Shown here in pieces: positions 24,801 through 38,966 of a stretch of DNA of 64,000 bases (within the stretch, counting starts at the first letter, position 1; every line of letters starts with the position of its first letter). The position numbers and the translations under genes were made by a program. Origin of the DNA: Hymenolepis diminuta (taxonomy: Eukaryota > Platyhelminthes > Cestoda > Cyclophyllidea > Hymenolepididae). Where the stretch lies: assembly GCA_900708905.1 (NCBI GenBank), contig CAADRB010000023.1, positions 46,295 to 110,294 of the forward strand, written 5' to 3'. The notes under the pieces were generated by a model that saw only the letters and a list, made by a program, of their open reading frames with translations, had not been told where the DNA came from and made no database searches.

Positions 24801-27800
24801 AACTTTTACAATTTAACTTAATTAAGACTTAATTATCTATATATTATTGATCCCTCCCCTTTTTATAACTTATTAGAGCAGTTTGATGTTGCTATTCTTT
24901 TGAAATCTTTTCCATGAATAAGCTTGTAAAAGATTTTGCCTTGTCATACGTAATAATCAAGATACTTTTCACAGTTCTACAACCTCAGATATCCGTTGTA
25001 ATTACAGTTATTTGATCGAGATTATTAGTAAACGTTTGCCTCCAGGACACGAATTGGAAAGAGAGAAGCATACTCATCATTGTTACACAAAAAGGGGAAA
25101 AATATGAACCTAGAAAAATTCAAACCTGAAATAAAAACTAAGATTCTCTTCACTCTTAATTTTGATTTGACTTTAGAGTAAAGAATCTCACTGTCCCTTT
25201 CTGTTTATATTCATGTGCTTCTTTCTGAAGTTCCAAGTTTTACAAGTAAGTTTTAACATATTTCATAATTCAGAAGCAAAACAGTAAATATCTGTTAGAT
25301 TAAATCGTAGCCTTAATCCTATCTTCTTAGTTATAGATGGGGAAATTAATTTAAAATTGCGGCCAGTTTCAACTTTTACAGTTCTATTGATTGTAATAGA
25401 TAAAAGGAATAGAGAAGTTTGTCGCGATTTGACACTTGAATAATCCTTTTACTACTTAATTCCAGTTCACTTATTTGGACGACATATGGAATAAAATACT
25501 TAACAGTCACTTTACAGCTGTTAAGATATTGGACAATTTCATTTATTATTGCGACGTCGAAACCGGAAGTTGAATCAGTATACGTTTCTGCTTAAGCTGT
25601 TCTATCTAGACACAGTATGAATTCTAATTAGTCAAAGCTACTATAATAAAACTTGTCGAACGAGCATTCTTACTCAAACTAATTGAACTTTACATTCCGG
25701 GACCGTAAAAAATATTTAATCAATATGATTTCAAATTACTACTTTGAGCTGAAGTCAAACTCTCAATTTTAAGAATAAGCAAATGACTTGAAGGCTGCAG
25801 TGGGGTGGCGGAATCAAGAATTTGCGTACATCTAAATTCTGGGCCTAGTACATTACGGCTAATAGGGACTGGAAATGCGCTAACAGCAAAGGGAACCAAT
25901 AAACACGCATTTTCAAGCACTGTGTTATTGAAACCAAACCATTAGCTGTGGATGTTGAAATGCTAATTTTTATATAATCTAGGCATCGCAGTAGTAAGAT
26001 GCAGAAATAGTACTAACAGAGATCAGGAATTCAGGAAATAGAAGTTTGAATAATAGCAAACTTGTTTTAATTATGAAATGTAAATTCACATCGAACGTAC
26101 AATCATTTAGAGACGACTAAGTGGAAGTTTACAGAGCCACAACTACTGAGATCAGTAATCATTCAGTTAACTACAACAATGGAATCAGACTGACCTGCCA
26201 TAGATCACAACGGAGACCTGAATAGGAAAACATCAAACACATGGTAGTGATTTAAAGCCAACAATTTATTGTCTATTTAATCGCATTTATCCCAAACTTG
26301 TCTACATTGATTTCGTATTATGTCCCATCGGGTTAATTCCATAACTCATTTCCCCCTTGTCATCGATTCCTACGCATGAAATTGTACTATATCTTTTCGT
26401 CATATGTGTAGTACTTCCATGCATTCAATCATATGTGTAGTTTCCCTCCTATTCACTATCGGTCTATTACCGATTTATCCAATCCTGTGCGTCGTATTTA
26501 TTCATATTCTCCTATGCCTAGGGTATGTAATCCCAGCTTGCCTATCTGTCTTCATGCCTGCTGGTCTGTGTGGGAAGTGGGTGTAATGCACCCGCTTATA
26601 TTAACTTCCACTGAAAGTATCGTTGCTGTGTGTTATTCCAATTCTTAACGCATTTCTATCGCCATTCATTTTGTTGTTGTGTTTTATTCAAATCGTTGGT
26701 ACTATGTTATTACTAGTGAGGATTTAGTGTTTATACTTCAATATACTACTGTGTACTTCTACAAGATACTTTATTTGCAACACTATCACTTCCATCAGAT
26801 AAATTAAATATAAAATAACATTTATTTCCTCGGTAGTCGGCGGGTCAGGACACTTTAAAGTTGAGATACCATACACAAAATTGCAAATTAGTACTAAGTC
26901 TTTTTCCACAGTGTAATAATTTTGATAATTTGCATCTAATTTCAAGTGGCTACAGAGATTTATAATAAGAATTTAATCTCACAACTTATGCCGCCTATTG
27001 GCCATGTAACTCTAAAGATGGAAGCGACTGCACTACACAATGTTGTTTACTTGACCAATTTGGCTGTAGGCTTCCTTATGAAGTAAGATAAATTTGAAAT
27101 GCGTTGTTATAAGCCAGATCTTGAAGTGCAAATGAATGCTTTTGCCCTTGAAAACCAACATCAACAATTCGCACGCACTCGACTCCAACCGAACGCTCTC
27201 AGCTATATCAAGGAATGATGTTTTGAGGAACAGAGAGCCCCTAAGCGTGCTTTAATTTTCCCTATTTAACATTTTCATGACATTAAATACGATTGTCTTA
27301 TTAAAATGGATTAAAATTGCTACAGTAAGAAACTATCATTAGACAACCTATTCCTCTCCCTTTAGATATATTTCTCCACTTCTGGCGTAATAATTTTCTG
27401 CCTCAAACTTGTTGGAATATATTTTAACTTGCGCTTTTGGTAGTAACATTTCACGCACACGCAGGCTGAATTCATGGGGTTTTATTTGCGAGGCTTCTGA
27501 TGAAAACTTGCCACAGAGATGGGGAGGGGGTGGAAGAATGTTGGGAAAAGGGGAATGGGATGTGTTGCCTTGCCCACTCTCACTTGCGTGTTTAGTAGCA
27601 TTTGAACATCGTTCACCCACTCCCATCCCACGAGTTTATATTATTATCAGATAAGACCCTGGCAGCGTTACTACTGCCCGCAATCTTCAAAGTATATGAT
27701 GGCGTTTAACTTTCCGACTCTTCGGTTCAAATAATCCAGTCATTCGGCTACATGTGCATTTCATAGGACTGGAGTTGTTTTAGCTCGCAATATTAGTCCA

Positions 27801-30800
27801 ACTTTTGGTTCACGCGTTGCATTATATGAAAACAAGAGATAGCACTCTCTAAAAATCTAAAATGATGTCAAAGTGTCTAGTTGAGAAAGATAAATCAGGC
27901 ATCCCTTTGAAATTTGTATTATGATCCAATGCAGTCCAAAATTCTAAAAGACAACGGCAATCATAACGCATACAATATATCAAATATTTTACCTCACTGC
28001 TTCTCTGATGTTTTTTAAAGCAAGTTGCGAAAAATAAGCGCCATCGGTGATTCACACTTAGGCGCGAATAGAAAGGCGAATAGAAAATGACGCCAGACGT
28101 TTTTTGACTGGCATGATCTCCTTTTTAAGATCAAAACAAAAGACTCCATCTCTCACCTCGCTCAAATACTATTTAATTTGAATTTTTGCGCTCTTCTACT
28201 AGACATCGTGAAACACACGGCCTGGCTGAACAACTTTGAGGGCACACTGATTATCAGAACTCTTGGACCAGACAAACTCAATTGGAAACCCATCATTGCG
28301 GAATTGGCCGCTACTGACAGTCGAAACTTTTTGCTGGATATTCCCTATTGGTATGCAAAGGATTTTCTCGTTCTGGTAAGACTTTATTTACTGTTCATTA
28401 TCGACTTATTATGAAATTGCTTACAATTCCACTTAATGGGAAAGCGATGAGACGGTAACTGTCTTGCAATATACTTGCCGTAAACTCATTTTTTCTTAAT
28501 TTTTGATTGATTTGTCTCGGAGCTGAGCTTTTCTATCTCCTGCTGGTGAACCCTTAGCTAGCTTCAACTTTCTATAAGGTAACAACAGTCGTCGGCGTTA
28601 GGATCAACGTACACATCTATCAGGGTATCGGTGCACATCTACGATGCGGTGGTCATCCACATTTGGAGGATATTAGATTCCCATTCATTAATACACAATT
28701 CATCACAAGCACCTCCTGACTACAACTCTCTAGTCATGTTAATCAAAATTTCTGTTGTACATATGGATTAGACATGGATCAATATCAACTGAAAAAAGTT
28801 CCTTTATCAAATTATAACTATGCTGAACTGCTTCATTTAAATGAATCACAAATCACATTTCCATAGCTACTACAAAGTCGCTGATTGTTTTCATTATCAA
28901 ATGAGGTGAGTGAATCAAGATGGACATGATTTAACTTATTGTTTATCTGGTCTGAATATTAAGAAAATTAACTACCCATTGAACCACTTATATAAAAAGA
29001 TACTTTCAGAGATCAGGAGGCCAGACTCATTAATAGTGACCTTAAAATGTGAAGACCTCCTTATACTTGAGCGAAATGCAGGATTAAATCCGAAGTTAAA
29101 TGAAATGAAGCTCTATAGGTTCCTTGATTTGCCTTCTTTGCTCTCCATCTCTTCTTAATGTTTGTTTCTTGAAATTTCTCACCGTTTTCAGGATTTAGCT
29201 GTTTCCCCCTCGGATAAAGCGGTGAAATAGTTTTTGGATAATAATGTTCCAATAAAACATATTTTTTAGGTCGCACATAGAATTTTGAATATTAATTTTT
29301 ACCAAGATTAAAATTTCAATTTATTGTTTTTATTTTAGGCTTACGTCCACAATATGACTGGAGAACAATACAATTACGTTTTCTCTGACTGGGTAATTAA
29401 TATAAAACTTAATTTTATTCAGTCTACTCTTTATTATTCAAAATTCTGCATAATTTCGCTTTCTTTTATAAATTAAACTGCCACCCTAGTTATATGATAT
29501 TGTTGGAGTTAGATAACAACCAACGGTTTGCAGCTAACAAATTACGACANNNNNNNNNNNNNNNNNNNNNNNNNNNNNNNNNNNNNNNNNNNNNNNNNNN
29601 NNNNNNNNNNNNNNNNNNNNNNNNNNNNNNNNNNNNNNNNNNNNNNNNNNNNNNNNNNNNNNNNNNNNNNNNNNNNNNNNNNNNNNNNNNNNNNNNNNNN
29701 NNNNNNNNNNNNNNNNNNNNNNNNNNNNAGGAGATGAACAGGACGTGTAGGAGTCCGCACTGACCAGTGTGTGTTGTCTGGAGAAACAAGAGTAGCTGAG
29801 TAAGGTCACGCCAGAGCATGAGTACAGATGTGCCTTTTATGTGAAGCGAGGCGGCTGTAGAAAAGAGGGGAAATCGATGGACGCGCTTAGACATGTCAGA
29901 CAGGGGTTATGCGTCATGGGGACATAAATGAGGTCGCTCCAACATCGTGGGCGGAAAAACTGAGGTATTATCGTGGAGAACGCGAATAAAAGGTAATTCT
30001 GGAAAATACACAGAGAGTTATCCTTCAATATAAAGTGGTATTAGGATTAATAAATCAACATGCAACTAGCATTATTATTATTAATACTTCAGATGGCAAT
30101 GGAAAAAATTCTTTAAAATTTTCACAATGAGATGGCATCTAAATGAAAGGACCAACAACGATTTCAACAAATTATGAATCGGTTGAAAGGTCAAGAAGTT
30201 GGTAATGAAGTCAGTACGCCATACATTAATTGAACTCCGGAACCATTGAGTTAGCTATATACTCTCTCTCTCCCAAGTAAAGTCCTAAAGTTCAAATTTA
30301 ACTATTTCGTTCCTTGGTAGATGGGTGCGATTATGTCCACGATATTCAGAGCTTTTTGGCCGGTTGTATAATTCTCTGATTGGTCATATTATCTTATCTT
30401 CTGTATCTCCTTATAAGACCAGATAGATGGGACAAATTTAAACTATCCTAATGATTTTTTAACTATGGTGGAGTTAACTTGAGTTCACCCAAGATGAACT
30501 CAAATAAACTTTCATGCAACCACTATATCTTATCTACATTTCTTTATGATCTAAAAGCCAAAATCTCAGCCAGAGAAGGTAAAAACAAGTCCTCATTGCT
30601 ATAACGAAAACTATGAACAGTAGACCTTATTCATATTTGTTCACATAAACAATTTAAGACATAAGCGTTATTTTTTGATAATAATGGGAATAAAATGCAA
30701 AACAAATATTAATTTTGTCAAGGAAAGATGTTTGGTAATTTTACGTCATTATATTTTCTCCATGACACATTTAAATCCACTATGTCAACATTTAACTGAC

Positions 30801-33800
30801 AAAACTGACTTAAATTACTCAAATATTGACAGAATAACACGGAAAGTCATGATGAAACACTACAATTGAAATAGAGAGTGTTGTAATCTGCTCTTCTCCG
30901 TCGAATATCGTAACCGACTCTTAGATTCCCTAAGACATTGCACTAGTTACAAATACGACCCGACAGCACCACTATACAAACGACTCAAACCACTACATCA
31001 ACAGAAGACGCTCGTTTTCATGTCGATAGATCGATTTACATTATGCGTCATTTACAAACGTAATGAAAATAATTTTTTTTGAATAAAAGGGAATTAAAAT
31101 GTGGAAAATAAAGGATCTTACAAAAGGGAATTATTTTGGGAAAAATATTATTTTCTTATATGTAACAGCGGGAGGGGGAGAGGGAGTTTCGGACTTGCAC
31201 TGGTTTTTTCAGACACTGATTGAGGGTCTTGACAAGTTTTTGTTTTGTTAATAGTATTAAATAATCAACTACACTAACCTTTATAATTTTTTTCCCTGTT
31301 TCAGGACACCCATCTTTTGGATTTGACCCCCTTTAAAATCGAAGATGGAGCTAGTATATTCACGTTCTCAATTGTTCCTAGCATCGGTCAGTATAAGTCC
31401 TATGGACGAGGTCCCTTTGTAGAGGCACTTCGACCAGAAATCTATAAAAGGGAGCGTGCCCGAAGATACTCTGATATTCTTCCTTTCTTGCCGGTAATTC
31501 TTTGAAAATAACCTCGACCACTTCATGCACTGTTTTTTATGACAAGAAAAAAATTATTTTTTTTTGGAAAATGTAAAAAATTGCGTTAGAAAGAGATTAG
31601 TGTTTCGTAAATTTTCTTATCATTATTATTATTCCTGGAAAAATAACAATTTACAATCGAATTCCATCTGAATAACAAATCAGATAAAATCAGAAATAGT
31701 TCCTCTCTCCAAAATCCTCATTAGAACCTAGCATTTACATAAAATTAAACCTTTACTTAAAAGATTTCCATCGTATTTTTTTCTAGACTGTAAGTCTCCA
31801 TCTTTTGACTGTTTGATTTACTCATTACAATCATTTCATAAAATGTTGTTAGATAGAAGTGAACATGTAGAGTTTCCTATAAAATCGGTGTATTATAAAT
31901 ATTTTCAATCTACATACTGTATTCTTCGTGGATCTTTTTACTATTAATTATCCTCTAAAGTAATAAAAGCCTTTAAACGTAGGAATAAATATTATATTCT
32001 AGAAACAAGGTTAGGGGATTCGATATGGTACCTCTCTCAGGTCTATATTTCACCGCTGAAGACAACTCATTTTTATAGTTTTGACATCTTCATGTCTCAA
32101 GTTCTCATTTTATGAAAACAGAAACCGCATGAATGGAGATCATTATTGAAATTATTCAAAAATCAATAAAAGAACCTCAAATAACCTATGGCAGTTTGAA
32201 AAGTAGGGAAAGTTTGTGGGTTATTTTCTGTTAATCTCTGAAAATTTACTCTCTATTATGATATAAATTTGTCTTGGCATTTTTTTTTCATTTTTAATCG
32301 ATTGACCGTATTAATTTTAGACTATTATTTGTGTGTTCGAGAAGGAAGACACATTTTAATGATGGAGAACATGCAAAATGAGTGTCGTCTCATTCGTATT
32401 TTCAAAGATAATGAATGAACAAATGAAAAATGTGTATGAACACTTGTAAAAACACTGACCATCATTTTATAATGTTATTTAGTCCAAATATGCTCAAATT
32501 GAGCAATAGCTACGTTTGTTGGGCGGTCATCAATGTTGACGAATCATCTGCATACTCTTAGATTAGCCCAGTACTATGCCAAATCGTTCCTAAAAAGGTT
32601 AATTTCCATCTGTAAAGGGAAGTTTCTCTGCTCAGAAACATTTACTCCATCGGCAAGTCCACATGAGTTAATGGGAAAGTGCGCTCCTAAGCTGACTCAT
32701 GTTTCCTGAAACTCCCTTAATGTTAGACCAAGGAGTCTCATATAACACGCTACTGATAATTGTTAGATTATTGTCTGTTAGGTATGTCTCGCATGCAATC
32801 ACTCCTCCTCTTAACCCGAACTGACCAGAGTTAGCTATTCACGACACTGGATGTGTTGCGAGGAGTATCGATCTCATTAACTCTAATTTCATAAACGGAA
32901 AGTTGGCCGTTGCCCCACAGAAACACATATTTAAAAGTCAGTAAGCTATAATTTACTGATTTCCTATCTTGATTCGTTACATGAAATTTAGGCTTATGCG
33001 GCTCTCACCTACGACGCAATGTTGTTGCTTGGAGTAGCTCTACTAAATCTCAAGGATTCCATTTCAGTTCGCCCGGGGGCTCTTACTTGTGAAAGAGGTT
33101 CTCAAGCCTCTTGGCCAGATGGCGAAAAACTTATCCAATATATTAAATCGGTATGTCCTAATTTATTCAACCTTTCTGATTATTTCTTTAATATAAAAGG
33201 TAGATAATTATAATCTTAATTTATCTATCTTTTACGAAATTGTCTTTTAATTTACGCAAGGGAATACTGTCCTTTTTTCAGCTCATATATAGGATTTAAT
33301 AAGTCAATCTAGTTTCTTTTTTAAAGTTGGCCTTAATTGTGAGGGCTTCATAGATTTGAAAATGGGGTTCCGGAATCGAGAATAACTTTCCTTTTTTCAC
33401 TCTATCTTCTGACAATCTGATTTTAAGGAGGATAAATAGCGAATAATTTAATTTGATCGAACTTTAGACACTAGAACATTTAGAAATTGTGATATGTGCA
33501 TCCTAATTTAGCAACATTTAGATGGCATCCAGATAAACCACATTTTAATCAGACTTGTCTTTTTTGCGCCTTGAGCATTCGGAAGTGAAGTCGTTATTGG
33601 ACGCTATGTTTGCAGAATAATGATCCCTTTGATTGTTTTAAAATATCACTTTCTTTATCGCGAAAATTAGCATCTGATTGGCAACATTACATTTCACTTG
33701 AGGTGGGGTTTCATGGTTTGAGAAATGAAAATCGACTTTGACGGGTGTTAACTTTACCAATGGTACCTGAAGGCTTCAAAAAATTTTCAGTGTGCAAGAA

Positions 33801-36800
33801 CTAAGGCGATTTTTCACAGTAGCCTAAAGATAAACTTTTCTATTTTGGAGCTTGGTTGTAGAATTTCTCTTTACGAATCACATTTATACAAAGATTAACT
33901 TCCTGTTAGTATTCAGGGAAAGCTTAAGTTGATTATTATTAGATATTTCCAATCCTAATGTGGAAATTCCATATTAGTAGATTGGCTCCGCGAATACCTT
34001 TGAGTTAGAATAATTCATTATAAAACGGTCGGAATCTCACTAAATGCAGCTTGGCACTACGGAGAATGCAGGTTTCAACATCCGCTGATATACTACCTGT
34101 AAAGTATCCAGAAGGTTCCAGAGAGAACCTGCCTGGTATGGTTCACCCGATTTTATTTTGTCTCAGTTACAACTGATTATATAGACAAAATAGACACACC
34201 TGGGGAATGTGGAGATCAATCATTCTCAAGTAGCCTATCTCAAAAGGAGTTTGTCATGTGTTCCATTGATGCTACTATTGAATTCTGTTTTGCTCCGTTT
34301 TAGGTTAATGCGTTTTCAAACCCAGTCCTAATCATCCCAAATGCTTATATTTGATTTTTGAAGTTAGATTTCATAATACATAATTCATCCATCTGAATTC
34401 TACAAAAACGGAAATGTGCCATTTTAACTAATTACATTGAATGTCATTGCAATTTCTACAGATAAGAAAGTTCCGTAAATAGATATGTGGAAAGTAAATA
34501 ATTAGTTCGTTGATTAGATCCGCTTCTTTGATTTTGTGATACTGTATGAAGTACCTGTATTGTAGTTTTTTAAATTCCCCTGACTATTTTCACTTTTGAA
34601 TTGTAATCTTGAAATTTTGTTCCGTTAAGCACGAGTCTTGCCTTCAAATGATTAAATTGAAGCCGACTAGAAGAAAGATCTCGTTTCATAACTTAAATTC
34701 ATTGTAATAACCATATTTGTGGCAGTGTTTTGTTTAGCTCAACTACGCACTTAATTTATCGCTCCAAATCTGATTTTGAGTTACGTCAGGGCAAGGGAGA
34801 ATTGGGTGAGAATTTTCTACCAAAGCCAATCCCTCTAATCTGTGATCGCCTCTTCGACTCCTCCTCCTCCCCTAATAATTGCTTTTATCTCTAACTCAAT
34901 TTCGGCCTCGCTGACCAACGATCGATCTTTGCCCTTGTGTCTATCATGACTAGCCCACATGATCACATTTGATTGTGGGAATACGGCAGTTTGACTTGCT
35001 TAATTTTACAAGGTTTAAACAAATGGCACTTACTAGATTGTGGAAATCACAAATGATCAGGTACAACTATTATTATCAGTTAAACGCAAACGATAAGGCT
35101 AATTTTGAATTTAAGAAGTTCGGATAGGTTTGATAGCCCCTTATTTCATAATATTATTATGAAAAATTTTCAAACTTTGATTTTTGTCGACTAACCGCCG
35201 TTAAACATTACTGCGAAACGTGGATTTGTACTCCTCAGTCACTGAGAATCTCAAAAAAATTCAGAATCAAACTACCATTGTGTTTTTGTAGATATTCTTC
35301 CTATTGAGATGTAGAAGTTAGATGGCGGAGTCGAGGATTTTCCTTTGTCCAGAATCTGGATGACTAGATAATCAGACAAGTCACTTTTCTGAGCGGGTGT
35401 TGATCAATATTCCATTGCACTCAAAACTTTCTTGGTTTGGGGTCTAAATATCACGTGGGGTTTATGTTTGAGAGCTGCATTCAGTGCCCATTGCATGATT
35501 TGAGGTTTACATTCATTTGAATTTTCATAATAGCGCATTTAATACCCTATTCCAATTCGCATAAATCTCATCTGAGTTCTTTGCCGCTTGAAAACTATTC
35601 CCGTTTATAATGTCTGAACAAATGAGGGGCAATCCCATTATATTTTCAATGATTCTTTCGGTTCCAAAGTTAGAGGCCACAAGATCAGAGCCTATCAGTA
35701 CACACCTAGTGGTTCAGTTAACCAACCACCATAGCTAATTGCGGTCAGTAGGAAAGCTTTTGGCATGTGAGTTTCTGGTAGCACTTACACAAATTGCTTT
35801 AGAAATTTAAGTTTATTGGCAAAGTTTTGGAAGAGAGAAAACATAGAGAAATGGACGGTAGAGAATGACTGGTAAGGAAGTGAAGTGTAAAATTGTACAG
35901 TGATGCTCTGAAATATGCTAGTGGTTTCAAGTTGGATATATGTATTTTCAGGTATAATAAAGTATAAAGTGTAAGTGCAGCGGCTAACCTACGTGAGATC
36001 ATAGGTTCCATGCTTATCGGCACACACTCACTGAGATTAATGCTTGACCGCAATAGTTAAATAAGAAGGTGGTAGAATTTGTGTTTCCCAACTGGGAGGC
36101 TATGATATTATTCAACAACCCAACATGAGCATTAGAAAACCTTTTCCTAAATGATCTTGGAAGGATTTCAGAAAATTATAGAAAGAGGACCTTGAAAGAC
36201 ACCGAGGCTTAACATCATTCATTTAAGAATCAAATAAATGATTTAGCAATCCAAAAATAAATAAATCTACTGAGGTACATGATATTGCTGCAAGGGAGCT
36301 TGAGATCGCACTTGGGAAGGAGGGGTTGTGAAGCATCCTTATGTTTAAGAAGATTGTCAACGTTTTCATGGAAATAAAATTTTTACCAAACAAAATATCT
36401 AGCGTCGGGGAAAGTTAATACGTTGTCTCCTTATAATAGGAGGCCCGTAATCAGAGCCAACCATTAGATGAATTTGGAAAATTTGATGTAAGTTGTTTGT
36501 TTGCATAAATTTTAACATGCTTGAGTTAACTGTCAATGTTATGACTTATAAATGAGCCATTTCTCACTTTCTAAGACTGACTTTGTTTGAAGTTGAAACA
36601 AAAGTCATTGAAATCCTAACATCTGGTATGCTAATATGGCTTCAGCTAGCATTTTGCTTGCATAATCTGTTTCTTTACCATAGTTTTCTTATCATAATAT
36701 TAAAAATAAGTTTTTAATTCGTCCTTCTTCTGATTTTAAAGCCGAACATATCTAATATTCCAACAATTACTGGAGACATACACTTTGATAGCCATGGCTA

Positions 36801-38932
36801 TCGGTCAAACTTTAATATGAGTATTCTCAGCCTGCAAGACAATGGAATGTATCAGGTAGGTTTATCAGTTTACCGAAAGCCTATGATCTGACAGACATAT
36901 TCGCTACACTAGATTCTTTCTTCTAGATTGGATACTGGACTCAGAGAGATAGACTTCAAATAACTCAACCAATAAAGAGGAAAAGGAAGGTGCCGAAAAA
37001 GCCTCTTACTTCTGTTGTTTTGAGAGTTACTACTGTTCCGGTATGTCAGATCTTGTTTACAATAATTGTGGATTAAGCTGTATCATTAAACACTGTAAAA
37101 GATGCACCTCTACTGATGTAAACTCCAATATAATCTTGGACCAACACTGTCCAAAGAGGTATCCTATTGCTCTGGTTGCTCAGACCCAAAAGAAGGGGCA
37201 ATTCACTCATATAGATCTGCATGAGCAAAGATTGGCTGCCTAGTTAGCCAACAGTTGCGGTAGTGGCGAGGCTGCATATTCACCATGAACATAGATATCT
37301 AATAATTGATAATCGGGTGCACGGGAGATGAACCCCGTGAACTTCACTCAGATGTACTGAATATATACAACTCTGTTTCCCAATAAGAAGATTAATAATC
37401 TTGCACGAAAATTAATAGCACAGAGAGGGTGCACAGCAAACAGATAATCGATTTCAATTTAATTTCTGAATAACTTATCGATCATCATTAATTATGATAA
37501 TCATAGTGCTTGATATTAAGTAAAATTTACCGGAGACGGTATATCTCAGTTAAACATTTAATTTTCTACCTCACCCTTATCACATTCCCTTACCCACTTC
37601 AGCTTAATAGCAAAGAGACGGGCTTCCCATGTTCTCCACTAGTATTCTTTTGTTCATCGCATACTCTCACCCCATTTCCTCTCGCTTTTTTATGGCGAAG
37701 ATTGTAGAAAGAATAAGGGCCATGGCTTAAGAAGAAATTCCTTTCATATTTTAGTTACTCCTAAACAGGTCTAAACACATATTCTGACAAAAAATGTACC
37801 AGTCTCGCATCAAAATCCAATTGCATCGCTAAATTATTCCAGATTTAGTTGGTAAATCAAGGCGGATTGAGGACTCGAACTCGAATCTAGCAAACCTCTA
37901 TTGAGCATTACTGTAACCAGTCCAATCAATATAAAGCCCATACCTAGACTATATCTTAGCTTGATCTCAACGTTTGTGCAAGTTATTTTAAGTGGATATA
38001 TCTGAGACGAATAGGAAGTTTCTAATTACTTGTGTGAAAGAAAAACTTCTTTGCAAATTGGAGTATTGTCGTACTAGTAGTTGAGTCCTGGATAAGAAGA
38101 GAAAACTGTTTTGGACCGCCATTACGGTTAGGAATGCCAAGTATTTGGAGCTACGTACAAAGCCCTAGTAGACCACGGATAGGAAATGCCGTATTTTATT
38201 AAGTGAAAGTTACAGCAGAGAGCTATGTGTCGCCAAGAGTTTATTGTCCAGAATCTAGGTGTCTAGACTTCACAAAATATTACGACTCGTTTGACTGAAA
38301 TATGCTAGAGTACTTATGAAATGGAATGACCACTGATTTAACTACTGCTAACACGGGGGAAATACAGTTAATTAGTAAGAAGGCTAAAGCGTAGTATCAC
38401 GACGAAGATTCACTCGCTTAACAGGTTACCATGTATTTTATAAAAATCATCTTGGATACTTGATGGTTGAAGGTCAAAACGCGGCAGAGAGATTGATAGT
38501 TTTGTTTTTTTAAATTAATGGTCAAGACGTCAAAAACAAACCAAATCAGTATAAATCCCAGTGCAGGCCATCAAGCACGCTGCTATTGACTAATTGGAAG
38601 TACATTAAGTCAGCACCATTTTACGAAAGCACACCGGTTATTATGTAGGCTAACATGAATGCAGAGTGTGAACAAATGAGGAGCTTGAAATCCAAACGCA
38701 CTCAACCACAAGGTCCAGAGCTGTGTGAGAGGTGAGACGCCATTTTGGCAAGATAGTCGCTTCCTCTCAATCTTCGTACTCTTAGTGCTTCTTGCTCTAT
38801 CGTTCACATCTTTATTAATCAGAATATCCCTTCATTATAGGTTAGCATGTTTTAAAATGTTCCTTAATACTTATTTGGACTGCGCTTCCAAAATTATCAA
38901 TGAAAATAATAATATGAATACATTAATACTTC

Positions 38933-38966
<34 letters not shown>

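Noticed and set aside
26404..26648. Hydrophobic overlapping frames in receptor intron 3
   Set aside because: They come from T/C-rich intron sequence, with no splice sites or homology.
29490..29894. Open frames running through N blocks at 29490-29894 and 62831-63159
   Set aside because: They are artefacts of translating Ns inside solo LTRs.
31168..31186. GGGAGGGGGAGAGGG run in receptor intron 5
   Set aside because: Only three G runs, insufficient for a standard quadruplex.
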